Source: Cryptomeria japonica
Lineage: Eukaryota > Streptophyta > Pinopsida > Cupressales > Cupressaceae
Assembly: GCF_030272615.1 (NCBI RefSeq)
Contig: NC_081410.1
Span: 284,333,957-284,397,956 of the forward strand
Direction: 5' to 3'
Length of the DNA stretch: 64,000 nt
How positions within the stretch are numbered: position 1 is the first letter of the stretch; the number at the start of each line of letters is the position of its first letter. The translations under genes and the position numbers were made by a program. Below are positions 1 to 10,829 of the stretch, in pieces. The notes beneath the pieces are model-generated. The model did not search any database, had not been told where the DNA came from, and was given only the letters and a program-made list of their open reading frames with translations.

Positions 1-1
1 T

Positions 2-153
2 GAGCCCTATGTTATTCCAAGCCAATGTGAGCAAGTATTTTACTCAGAGGTTCCACATAAACTGGGTTGGTCATTTGTTGTTAGACATGATCCAAGAGGA
101 AGGCTGATAAAGTATAATGTGATGGAAGAAGAAGATATCGAAGAAGAAGATAC

Positions 154-157
<4 letters not shown>
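2..157 (+). CDS. C-terminal end of a CACTA TNP2-type transposase protein (DUF4216-like), partial
   Basis: An open frame enters from the left edge and runs 51 codons to a TGA at 155-157. It contains PSQCEQVFYSEVPHKLGWS followed by VVRHDPRG, then an acidic tail. The pattern 'SQ..QVFY..DP....W..V' is typical of the DUF4216 domain near the C-terminus of plant CACTA TNP2 polyproteins (family knowledge). The transposase catalytic part would lie upstream, outside the window. Shifting frame at the end would continue through the GAT repeat into a run of aspartates and finish at a TGA near 238, so the present stop probably results from slippage in that repeat. The fragment is too short for certainty. 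Confidence 0.5.

Positions 158-203
<46 letters not shown>
154..203 (+). repeat. ATG/GAT trinucleotide microsatellite
   Basis: About 16 uninterrupted ATG units, followed by imperfect ones (GATAATGATGAC). It lies exactly at the acidic C-terminal end of the transposase frame. Read in the alternative frame it would encode poly-aspartate, so it is probably a coding repeat that expanded. Confidence 0.9.
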
Positions 204-390
204 AATGATGACCTTGATGTTCATGATGATGAGGAATGAAATGTATGAGGAATGCGATTAGTATATTATCTATTGAATATTGACTTCTTGATAGAAGGTT
301 TTTTACATAATTAATTCATTATATTTTGAATTCTAATGCCATTACATAATTAATTCATGATGCACCTTTTAATATGGAGATGGAGATAGG

Positions 391-547
391 GGGTGTGACT
401 ATTTATGTGACAATTTTTAAACTGTGTTTATTTATGGAAATTGGATTGTTTATCAGGGTGTGACTATTTATGTGACAATTTTTAAACTGTGTTTATTTAT
501 GGAAATTGGATTGTTTATCAGCTATGTGACTATTTATGTGACCATTT
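391..547 (+). repeat. 65-bp tandem repeat, 2.4 copies
   Basis: Copy 1 is 391-455 and copy 2 is 456-520. They look identical by eye, beginning GGGTGTGACTATTTATGTG. A partial third copy is at 521-547. The repeat lies between the two transposon genes and has no coding potential. Confidence 0.9.
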
Positions 548-731
548 AGTTGAGGATCCTGCATAGTCTACATAAAGTAAAGGTAAGGAATTACAAAATT
601 TATAATGATTTTGATGACAACATCTTTTTATTATTTAATACTCTTTTTGTCTACAAAGTTCATGTTGTTCATGTTGTGTATGATTTAATTTCGCTAACGT
701 TTTTAATATTTTTTCTTTGTCACAGGCTGAC

Positions 732-3572
732 ATGGATCCATCACATATCATAGATAGAGATGTACCTTGCGACACTTCTACCAAGCAGGTAAACCTCATT
801 GTAATTGTACAAATTAGGTAGAAGCAAACTGTTACATTATTATGTTCTTTTTTTTAGTGATTTATACTAATTTTGTAATTGTTAATGATATTCTTGACAT
901 AGATGGATGTTTGGGGAAAGGGGAAGGGAGTTGCAGTACCTAAGCACCTTTCTATGGATGTGGAATCATTAGGGTTTAGCAATGATGACCCTGAAGATCC
1001 CACAGACCTTGTGAAATTATTTAAAATGCCTCTTATAAAAATTAGAAAAGAGTTTGTTGCTTTGGTAGCTGTGCATCCTACCACTGATGAGATACAACAG
1101 AGGGTGGAATTATTGTATAAGACAATAGAAAACTTGCAAGTAAGCAGTAATGAAAGCTTTAATTATAACAAAAGTTCAATAATGGTTTATATTTTATTCT
1201 CTTTTTATGTCATTAACTAAAATATGTACGTATTGTTTTTACAACAATTTATTCGCCCTCATGAAAGTCGTTCCTACGATCAGGGTGTTGCAGGATCAGG
1301 TGAGGATGATTTTCTTATATTATCACTTGCTTGGCTTATCACTCTGAGTACCCAAAACACATCATACTTGATACTGTCAATTTTCAAAATAACTTAGGTT
1401 CATCCTTGTTTACAATTCTTGCACTTTTTATATATTTAATGTTTGATATATTTAATGTATTATTCTTTAGGTGTTGTCAATGTTACTGTGCAAATGCCAA
1501 CGTTGCCTCATCAGAGGTCACCCTCACCTATATTGCTGACTGTAATGTCGGCAACATGTAGCATGCAGACATCCTCTAGTACACATCATATTGGCCCGCC
1601 CATTGTTGGTAGATCCATCTTTTTCTCTATCTTCTGTCATGTGTTTATTTCTCTTCAAGCATTCTTTCTTGAATTCTAATGCCATTTCATAGTGGATTCA
1701 TTTTTTGCAAGAGGAGATGCACATGAGGATGTGCCACAGGTGACTACTACTGATAACATAGCATCATTTCCTCGATCTTCTCATATTGCTAGTATGGGAA
1801 CATTGCAGGCCACATTCGTGGTGAGTGACAAAGAAATGCTTCCCTTAAAGATACAAAAGGTTCCAGGTACTTTAAAATTATTATTATATATACTCAAATT
1901 GTAATTTACTTTATGATCACTCATTTTGGACTAATATTGATCCCATGAATTTTTTGTAGGAAATGATATTTTCTATAAACATCTTAGTGACATTGCATTG
2001 CAGATATTTGGGCCCACTATACGTAAAAGGTGGTACATCATATGTGAACTAACCCTTATCTACTTTTGATTTCATATCATTGCTAGAATACTTTTCCTTT
2101 GATCCATTTCTTGAAGTGTAATAAATGTAGCTTCAATTCATTTTTGAATCTAACAGGTTTGTTTTTGCTTTAAAAGGTGGAATGACCAAGAAAAAAGGTT
2201 AAAAGATGAATTGACAAACCAAATGGTTGAGTGGTTTGGAAATGACACCTTTGACAAAACCAAGCTCCTTGAAAAAGTTGGCACATATCTAAAGTATGTG
2301 AGGGACCAATACAAGACCCATTTGGAGAGGAACCTAAAGTACGAGCGTCCCCCCATGATTCCAGAGAGGGAGTGGAAGGACCTGATTTTTTATGCCAAGG
2401 AGAGAATTGAAATGAAAAAAGGAAATACACCAGAAGAAGGTACGGGATACTATTAAGAATGTAATTATGTAATAATTAATTACTCTTTATATTTATATAA
2501 TCTAACATATTTCAAACTTTTTATAGACTGAGTGACACGTCAAAGGAAACCAAGGCAAGGCAAGAAAAGAACGGGCAACACAAACTCGGCTTTGGTGGTT
2601 ACATGAAACTTGCTACATGAATTGTAAGTATCTCATGTAAACTCCCATATTGTCTCAAAATATTAATAAATTGCAAACATTTTTTTAATCAAACAATGCA
2701 AGCAAAATTTAGGGTACCAAGCAAAAATGCAGGGCTCTGAATTCAATAGAGTGCCCATAGAAGATGATAAGAGAATTGCCTACCAGCAAGGCTATTCAGT
2801 CGTGGCTGATCGGCTACGAGAATTGAGTGGGCATACACAACATTCGAGTGCATCCATCACACGGGTAAATATGGTAAATGGAATTTGTTTCAAATTGAAT
2901 ACTTTACAAATAATCTAATTGATGTTGAGTTCCAACATAAAGTGACTATATTTGTTTTAAATAAACAAGCAATGATAACAATGTGCATGTCATTGGAATG
3001 CAACCTGCTAATTGTAAAACACCACCTACACATGAAGGTCTGGATGTGCATCCCAGTAGTGGAGGTATTCATTTGCTATTCAAATTTATTTATTTAGCTA
3101 TTAATATAATTAAACATCTTAATTTGTAATTAGAGTAGTAATTAATGTAACCTTTCTTGTTAATATTTTAGAGCATGTAGTCAGTGGTGAGAAAGTGGAG
3201 CATGATCTGGGTACACAACCTCAAGAACGTGATGTTCCCCACTCAGGTGAAGAGGACCATGGTGTTCAACATGTTGAGGTTGAGGCTACACAAAATGATG
3301 TGGCCCCATCAGGTAAAGAGCACAACAATTATGTTCTCTAAATTAATGAAATAGTTGTAACAATAAATTATTATTTTTTGGATCTAACCCATTTCTTTGT
3401 TATTGCAGAGGACCCCCCTTTGCTTTAGTGTCCTCATCCTCAGTATAGGACTAGGCATACATTGAGATCATGAGCAATTGGCAGAACATCTGCAGAGGGG
3501 GGAAATGATGAAGACATCGATGTTCCACTTAGTCTTTTCATAGCTTCAAAGAAAAAACAAAGAAAGAAATGA
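732..3572 (+). pseudogene. Ptta/En/Spm-type plant transposase gene (CACTA second gene), multi-exon, broken
   Basis: Consistent GT-AG junctions give a split gene. Exons I read: 732-788, 903-1139, about 1250-1299 (poor acceptor), 1471-1608, 1693-1865, 1960-about 2042, 2157-2439, 2527-about 2612, about 2713-2860, about 3173-3312 and 3409-3572. The core lies in the 1960-2612 exons: RKRWYIIC, then a basic/acidic helix (VGTYLKYVRDQYKTHLERN), WKDLIFYAKE and HKLGFGGY. That order resembles the plant transposase Ptta/En/Spm family (WxxL, N.R.K..HT.GS.GY). The C-terminus is acidic and then lysine-rich (KKKQRKK). In-frame stops in the later exons (for example near 3428 and 3472) and a frame change near 2600 make it a pseudogene. 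Homologues are thought to bind transposon ends; that role is inferred here. Confidence 0.6.
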
Positions 3573-3833
3573 TTGTAATCTAACTTATTTGATAATGACT
3601 GATTTTTATGTGTTAGTGAATGTAATTATGTGCTAATTAATGGTTATGGATGATATGTGTTAATTAATATTGATGAATGTTGTGTGTTAATTAATGTTAA
3701 TCAATGTTATGTGTTAATGAATGTTATGTGATATTAATGAATGAATGCTATATTTTATTAATGGTAGAAATAATTAATGAATGAATGTTATAAGATGTTA
3801 ATGGGGAATTTAGAGTGATGTTGGGGGGGGGGG
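3573..3833. repeat. AT-rich subterminal direct repeats and an 11-G run
   Basis: The words TGTTAATTAATG, AATGAATGTTAT and ATGTGTTAATTAAT recur every 20 to 30 bp from 3600 to 3810. An uninterrupted run of 11 G follows at 3823-3833. Short clustered repeats just downstream of the last gene fit a CACTA subterminal region, but a flanking TIR was not confirmed. Confidence 0.45.
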
Positions 3834-4625
3834 CAAATGAGCTTCCACCTTCACATGGTTGGCCCTATTAAGTAGAGAATATTAAACTATTCTCAAAACC
3901 AAGCGAAGCTCAACAAGGTAACACACTTTTCAATATTTCATTATGTTGCACAGTTAATCTTATTGAATAATGTATATTGAATCTTAATTGCAGGGTCCAA
4001 CAGAGCCAACACGAACAACAACACCATGAGTTGTTGGGTATAATGAACTACCATATTATCTTGTCTTTACACGAACAATATGAGTTGCTTCTAGTGTTGA
4101 TATCCAAGGTGGGAATGCAAACGTTATGAATATGCCTCATCCTTGTAAGCTTTTTTATTACAACTCCTAATTCTTGAGACTAAACTTTTTGTTCTTGATG
4201 TTTTTCACTAGTTGTCATAACCTTTGGCTTTGATGCTTGTGCCTTAATAGAACTAGATGTTTCTTGTATGCATACTTGGTCAAGGACTACATTACGATGC
4301 TATAGGGCTACAAACTAAGATTATTTATTGTATTGAGTTGCACATTTGTCATGAGTTTCCCTATGACTGCTATGCACATTTATGTATATACACTATTTCT
4401 AGTCTGTATATTGATATTAATTTTGAGAAAATATTACAAAACTCAGAGTATTCTCCATAAGACTAGAAAAAAGCTCAGATAAATTTCTGTAGCATTTTCT
4501 TACAATTACTTGCGATCATTTTTTTAGGAGTCCTAGTATCCATTTATAATAGTATGGATGCATACAAGCTTTGGACCCTTCAAAAGAAAGTTTGTTACAA
4601 ACAACCAGTCATTTTCAAGAAGTAG
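3834..4625. other. Unassigned stretch
   Basis: One possible GT-AG intron (about 3921-3991) joins two short open pieces ending in AACAAG and starting GGTCCAACAGAGCC. Both are soon followed by stops (near 4027). It may be a remnant 3' exon of the upstream transposon or unrelated. The rest is AT-rich with no recognisable gene. Confidence 0.3.
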
Positions 4626-7600
4626 TTATAAGTCCTTTTTAGCATCTGCGGCTTCCTTTCCTTGTTGTTCTATTGCAACCTCCTGTAACTGCTCCTGAGC
4701 ATCTTCTTTCTATCCCATATACTTATCTTTCCACTCCTGATACACATCATCACTAGGCCAAGTAAAACTAGCAATCTTCTGTTTCATATCTTCTAGTTGC
4801 TTCTAAGTGACTCATACATGCCCAATCTCTATTTCTATGAAACCATAATGAGATTTCACTTTTTCAATTTCCTCAATTGTTTGGACAAATAAGGATGTGT
4901 CATTAGTACTAATAATCTGATTGATCCTTAGGGACAAATTGTGGTCCACCTCCTTTAACCAAGTCTTCTCTTCCTTTAGCTAGATAGGACCAATGAAACC
5001 TCCTGGAAACATTTCAAATTTATGATTTGAATATTCTTTCCTATAAAGTTGGGCTTTTCTTTTTATACCTACTCCTTCCACTGAAAGAATATTCATCTCT
5101 TTTATAAACTCACATGTGGACCTTAGATTGTAATTCTCTTCTGCATCTACATGGGAAGAACACATGAGCTCTAACTCTTTACCTCTAGGCACCCACTTAT
5201 TCAGGATTGGTTCCAAAGTGGCTTCTTCTCTCAATTTGATCAAAAGCTCAAGAATCCTCTTCATATTTATGTATACATTGGAGGTTTTGACTGAGTGAGC
5301 AAACTTCAAGATGGTGGCTTTCACCTTCTCCTCATATTTGTTTGCATACAATGTCTGAGCTTGTTTCAATTTTTCCAACTCATGTTGGACATTTTCAAGT
5401 AATTGAGAACTAGAAGGCATAGGAGAAGGGGGATAGTCAATGATGGGACTAGTAGGAGGGGGTCTTGCTGGAGAGGAGGCCATCATGAGTGTAGAAGATT
5501 CACCAGGATGATATTGACCTGCCAGTTGACTCTGGAGTCTAGCAATTATGCTATCTCTATTGGCTATTCCTTCTTTAGCATCATTGTAAGCTTTTAAAAT
5601 AGTCTCCAACTTCAATTGGAGATTAGCCTTTTCTTGTGCCTCTTTCTCTGCCACCGCAACACTGAATTTTGTAGTCTCTAGGACTGTGCTTGCAGCTTCC
5701 ACTACCCCTATGTCTTGGACTCTTTTAACTATCATGCCTCCTAAGAGGCTAGAATCTGATGCATCCTTCTTTTGTTTTCATCCTTCTTTAGAGACCACAT
5801 GACAAGAGCAGTATTACCTTTGCTGAATGTCACTCCTTCCATAGGCTTTGTTTCTTTCCTAACTGCATCAAGCACTAAGGCATTAGCTATATCCCATTCA
5901 AGGAGAATCAACACACCAACCTTTGCTACCATTTCTCTTCCTTTCTTAGGGGTGATTGCTTTGAACTCCTCCATCATTTCTTGCGTAACCTCTTCTTCTA
6001 CTTGAGTTGTATTTTTAAGAGGTTGTTCACTTTTCCTCTGTTCACATCTAGTCTTGAATTGATCAATATTTTGCTTCCATAGAAACTATATAAAAGCTCC
6101 CGATGTGAAAAAATTACTATCAGCTAGGAATTCTTCACTAGCTTGCTTAACAGCAAGGTCCATTTCTTGGCCCTTTAACTCACCATCAGTCAAATCCATT
6201 TCAACATTAGGTCGCTCTTCAGGCATCCCCTCTTGGGTCTCCTCATAGGTATAGGCAATCTCATAGAGACTCCCTAATTGCAATAATTGTTTAGCCACAA
6301 CTTGTTCATCTCCAATGTGGATAGGAGACTGAGATGGAGAATATTGAGGCTCATCAGTTTCAATTTCCTTTCCCACTCTTTGCTTCTTAGGGGAATCCTG
6401 GATGTCAATGACATCTTCAATTTTCATCTTCCCTTTTGAAGTGGAAGGCTTACCTATCACTGGCATTATCACAGTGTACTTTCACCTTTTGTGCATTACA
6501 TAGTCACCATGTGGCATATCTCTAGCAAAGGCAGGCTTAGCCAATACCATCTTAGCCTTATCAGGCTCATTTTGCATTATGGCCTCCCTCTTTTCTTTTA
6601 AGGTCTGCATGAGATCTTCAAAATAAAGAATCAAGAATTTTATTTTCTCCTCAAATGAATTAAAGCTAGAAAGGGGGTCATATCCTGTGTCAAATTGATG
6701 GATAAAATAAAGGGCTTTCTTATATGTCACCCACTTCTCCTTCCTTAGTTCTTGCTCATCTAAGTTGAATTCATTTTTAATCAGATCTTCTAGGAACTGA
6801 AATTGATGTGGCCTACCTCTGCACACTGCTCTTTTTCTGAACATGCCATTGAAAAAATCCTCAGGGTCTGCACATCTTGACACTATAGTAGACAGCCTAT
6901 ATGGCTTAAAGAATTCTTCAAAAAATATCCATGACCCTTAGTGATCACAAAATGGTGAGCCATGGTAATAGTTGGGAAAATAGTCCCTTTACCTCTATTG
7001 GTTAGCTCGTCTTCTTGTACTCCCCCAATTTGTCTCAAGACTTCTGCAATCCCTATCTTCAATGGGACTTGATAGGGTAGTAAAAAGGGGGTGCCTCTAA
7101 ATCCAAACACTCTAAAAATAGTAGACATAGAGTATAAATATATGTCTCCCCAATTGTGAACAATCTTGATATCCTTTGCAAACTCCTTTGGTCTGAGAAA
7201 CTCCAAAAGAGCCTTAGGAATTCTAGGGTTTTCTCTGCATAGAAGAATCCTAATTTTAGATGCAAAGCATCTATCAAACTTTAAATAACTTGCATCTACT
7301 CTATCCGAAGATAGAATGGTACTCCACAATTGCATTGGCATCTCCTCTTTATCCTTGACCTTAATCAGGTCCATCTCCTTTCCAAAATAATCAGCCCCTT
7401 TGAACAGAAACATATGCATTAACATGAAGTACCATCCAAATGGCCTATCCACCTTACCATTTTTTATTCCTACTAGCCCTTTATGAATTGCATCAGCAAG
7501 GTATGAGGCATAATCAAATGTTATTGCTAGGGAGGGGTTTAGAATTTGTGCAATCATTAACATATAATGGGTTGGCATATTCTTTTTCAGCATCCTCTCC

Positions 7601-8235
7601 AAAAATTTGGCATAATGCCCAATACATACCCTTAGCTCTCAAAGTGAATAGGTTGAGAGAGAATTGTTCCATTGTGCTGGGGCCTACAACTGTTAACCCC
7701 CCTATCTTTACAAAGAATTCTTTCAATGGGCCACTTCTAAGATGATCCCTTTATGTGTTGTAAACCTGGGCTAATGACTCAAAGTCAGTAGGTTCTAACA
7801 AATTGGAGGACTCACTGAGTTTAAACACTTTCTTGAATTCATCTTCATTTATCTCAATCAAAATGTTCCTGATGCATCTTGCCACAGAGTCATAATTCTA
7901 TGCAATCAAGGCTAATAGATCTACATCCATAAAAACACCTGGGACCACAAGCTTTCGTACATCCTGCTCCCATATGGCATTCAAAGGAGCTGGGGAATTC
8001 CTCTGCCCAAAACTGACTTTGAAGAGTCTTAACCTAACAATCCTATTTTAGGGTCCCTCAACCAATTACCCTTATCATAAAGGCCATCTCCAATTTTTAG
8101 ACGAGGGTTCTTAGGTACTAGCTCTTTGGCCTTAGCCCCAACATTGGTGGACATCGTTAATTGCTCTAAAAAATCATCACAAATATTTTGGTCCTAGTAA
8201 TTCACTTTCCCTATAAATTCTCTTCTAGGTGCCAT
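4626..8235 (-). pseudogene. Long unknown ORF, decayed, with coiled-coil C-terminus (probable extra retroelement ORF)
   Basis: On the minus strand an ATG at 8235 (MAPRREFIGKVNY) opens a reading path of about 1,200 codons, broken by several nonsense and frameshift changes, ending at the TAA at 4626-4628 after ADAKKDL. The longest open blocks are 7602-6883, 6883-6482, 6472-6086, 5977-5741 and 5735-4980. The first two thirds are globular, rich in aromatic and charged residues (for example FGWYFMLMHMFLFKGADYF). A linker rich in E, D, S and P around 6470-6090 follows, then a long helical C-terminus (VAEKEAQEKANLQLKLET and onward) likely to form a coiled coil. I do not recognise the family. Its size, decay and position among retroelements suggest an accessory ORF carried by a large LTR retrotransposon. 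A captured plant mobile-domain-type protein is an alternative I cannot test. Confidence 0.5.
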
Positions 8236-10500
8236 TCTGGTCAAACAATTATACCACTAGAAGCTAGCACAGACCTCTAATAAAGTAATTGACACAGTAG
8301 TATTTGAGAACAAACCAAGAGTTATCAAGAAAAGCACAAGAAACCTAATTATTCGCCTGAAGAAAACCGCTCTGCAACAATTCACTCTGCAACAAACTTC
8401 GATGAAAAGGGCAAGTTGGCATTTAAGTTTTTAGAAATTAACTTCGTATACTTCGGCTTTCTTTTCAAAATTAAATTCGCCAAATCGAATTCAAAATTGG
8501 CTCCAACGGGTCATAATTTCTCTAAGTCTTTCCTCTATTTCCCTCTTTCACTACTTCACAGAACATAAAACCCATGCTCTTTTCTTTCGCAAAACAACGC
8601 TAGCCGTTGGATCTCGAGAACTTACATCACCTTTATCTCCATTTAATCTCTTTGCTTTAGTGTCAGGCCCTACCTCTTTTTTGCCACTTCACGGAGTTTA
8701 ACAGTCATGCACTTTTCCTTTGCGAGGCCACGCAAAGTGTTAGATCAAACTCAAATCACCCAGCCTTTAACTCCAACCGAGATCATCAATCCTTTTAACT
8801 AACTATGCCTCATCTTGATGGCTAATGGTTTTTGCCATTTCATTGAGGTTAAGCTGCGGGCATCTTTGGGTCACAAAACAATGAGAAGCATGGATCAATC
8901 TTGAGATGAATGCCTTTTAAGTGGGCCCTTTATCCAGGAATTACTTACGCCACTTGTTATCCAGTTAATAAATGCCACATGGCAGTTGGCCATTAGCCCT
9001 AGAAACTCCTTTTGGTTCCACCCTTAATCCACCACGTGTTCCCTTTTACTATTCCCACATAACTATCGGTTACACCTAGGTGGGCCCTCAACCACTTTTT
9101 TAAACCATGTGTCACGTCACTCCTTTGTGTGATTTCCACCTATCTTTTGTGACTTCATGAACATTATTCTTCATTTGGCTTGTAGCCACAAAACCATGAG
9201 AACCATTAGATCAAAATAGACTTGATCTACTTTTAACTTCATACCATGGCTGTCCCTTGGGCCCATCGGCCTTTTCGCTACCTCGCAATGACTAACTTGC
9301 TAACATCTTATCTTCGCGAATTCACGCGAGCCATTAGATCTCAAGAACTTGCTCGTTGTTTACTCTTTTTATGACAACCTTGCCCAGAGCCACTGCATAT
9401 CATCAACTAAGTGCCTTGTCACCACCATGTCATCGCCAACTGGGGTTACCACATTTACTACCACTCTTAGTGGGACCCTCCACCTTTTCACTATTTCACT
9501 GAAGGTATAGCTCATGCATCTCCCGGCCATCAAATAATGAGAAGCCATTGATCTTTTTCCAAGCTCTACAAAAAGTGGTAGCTGTTATGCCATGTCACTC
9601 CTGCATGTGATTTCCACTTGTCTTTCATGAATTCGTGAACATTATTCTTTCTTTGGCTTGTAGCCATGAAACCACGAGAACTGTTAGATCAAAACAGACC
9701 TGATCTACTTTTAACTTCATGCCATGCCTATCCCTTGGGCCCATCGGCCTTTTTGCTACTTTGCAATGACTAACTTGCTAGCATCTTATCTTCATGAATT
9801 CATGCGAGCCGTTAGATCTCAAGAACTTTCTCATTGTTTACTCTTTTTATGACAATCTTGCCCAGACCCACTGCATACTGCCAACTGAGTGCCTTGTCAC
9901 CGCCATGTCATCGCCAACTGGGGTTACCACATTTACTACCACTCTGAGTGGAACCCTCCACCTTTTCACTACTTTCCTGATGGTATAGCTCGTGCATCTC
10001 CCAGCCATGAAACAACGGGAAGCCATTGATCTTTTTCCAACCCGATCATTCTTTAACCAAAGAAGACCGCTTATCTCTGGGACCCGCCAAACCCTTTCAC
10101 CACTTCGTGAAGGTTAAAACATGTTCAGCTTGATCTACCAAAACCATGTTGTCCGTCTGATCAGATGAAACTTGATCGGTGTTTAGCTTTGGTCCAAACC
10201 TATATGCTGGGTCCACCTTCCCCTTTTGCTACTTCATGGAAACTAAGTTTTGAGTACTTTTTGGTTGTGAATCAACGAGTGCCATTAGATCAACAGAAAA
10301 TCGCATGATACTTATAAGGCCCGACGGACATTAGAAAAGGCAGATGAAAAGCGAAGAAGAATAAAATATTTAAAGGGACCACCTAGGTAAATCACAAGGG
10401 GAGAACACTTTTATGATAAATGGACCCATCGCTTAAGTGAATACAGTAACGCCAAATTAGAAACCAATAGGGATTTTCTCAGGTATTGAAGCAACTTAAA
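8236..10500 (-). repeat. Array A: degenerate short repeats, no ORF
   Basis: A motif recurs about ten times. On the plus strand it reads roughly 'ttCGCtAcxTCGCaatga ... GCGAgCCgTTAGATCtcAAgaac'. Clear or partial instances lie near 8570-8625, 8700-8745, 9190-9230, 9275-9355, 9500-9570, 9660-9700, 9750-9835, 10000-10035, 10110-10160 and 10230-10300. Words such as CCACATGG and GTGTCACG recur between them. There is no coding potential. The same core occurs in reverse orientation at 60240-62000. It may be non-coding internal sequence of a large retroelement, or a decayed minisatellite. Confidence 0.6.
9111..10041. repeat. Tandem duplication with 478-bp period
   Basis: Segment 9111-9563 is repeated at 9589-10041. 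Landmarks line up at a constant offset of 478 bp: GTCACTCC at 9116 and 9594, AGCCATTGAT at 9543 and 10021. The copies differ at roughly one base in ten by eye, often C/T or G/A. A 64-codon open frame in the second copy is not conserved in the first and is not a gene. Confidence 0.88.
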
Positions 10501-10829
10501 ACCTAAACCCTGAACCCCTTAGGATTTAAAACAAATTGAAAGAACTTCCTTCCTTCGATGGCTCTTTTATATTTATTTTTTTATAAAAATGATCATCGTC
10601 GGAATTATGACGAATACCAAGCTTTCGACCGATGACTTCTTTGACCGTCGGTAGAGTCCATTGGATTGTCAAATTTCTGACGAGCATGGCATCGTCGACC
10701 AATCTGACACTGAGTTTTTGATGGTGGATTTTGTCGACACTCTGATGAAAATTCATCAAAAATCTGATAAACGACCGTCGAAAATCAGCTCCGAAAGTAC
10801 TAGTGATATCAATAACTAGAGACACATTG
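10501..10829. other. Unassigned junction between array A and a copia gag remnant
   Basis: The sequence has an unusual density of GTCGA and CGTCGG words (10600-10790) and no convincing coding frame on the plus strand. A 137-codon minus-strand frame (10939-10526) overlaps the antisense of the gag remnant and is judged a shadow. The copia 5' LTR and gag N-terminus that should precede 10830 are missing. Confidence 0.4.

Larger units (their letters stand above)
1..3833 (+). mobile_element. CACTA (En/Spm-like) DNA transposon, 3' part, decayed
   Basis: Two plant CACTA-type genes follow one another on the plus strand: the end of a TNP2-type transposase (2-157) and a multi-exon Ptta/En/Spm-type gene (732-3572). 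AT-rich direct repeats follow, as is common in CACTA subterminal regions. The left end lies outside the window. I did not find a convincing TAGTG terminus, so the right boundary (placed after the G-run at 3823-3833) is an estimate. Stops in the second gene indicate an inactive copy. Confidence 0.5.

Noticed and set aside
3834-4140. Possible two-exon gene after the CACTA element
   Set aside because: Only one plausible intron, followed by stops within a few codons; no protein family recognised.
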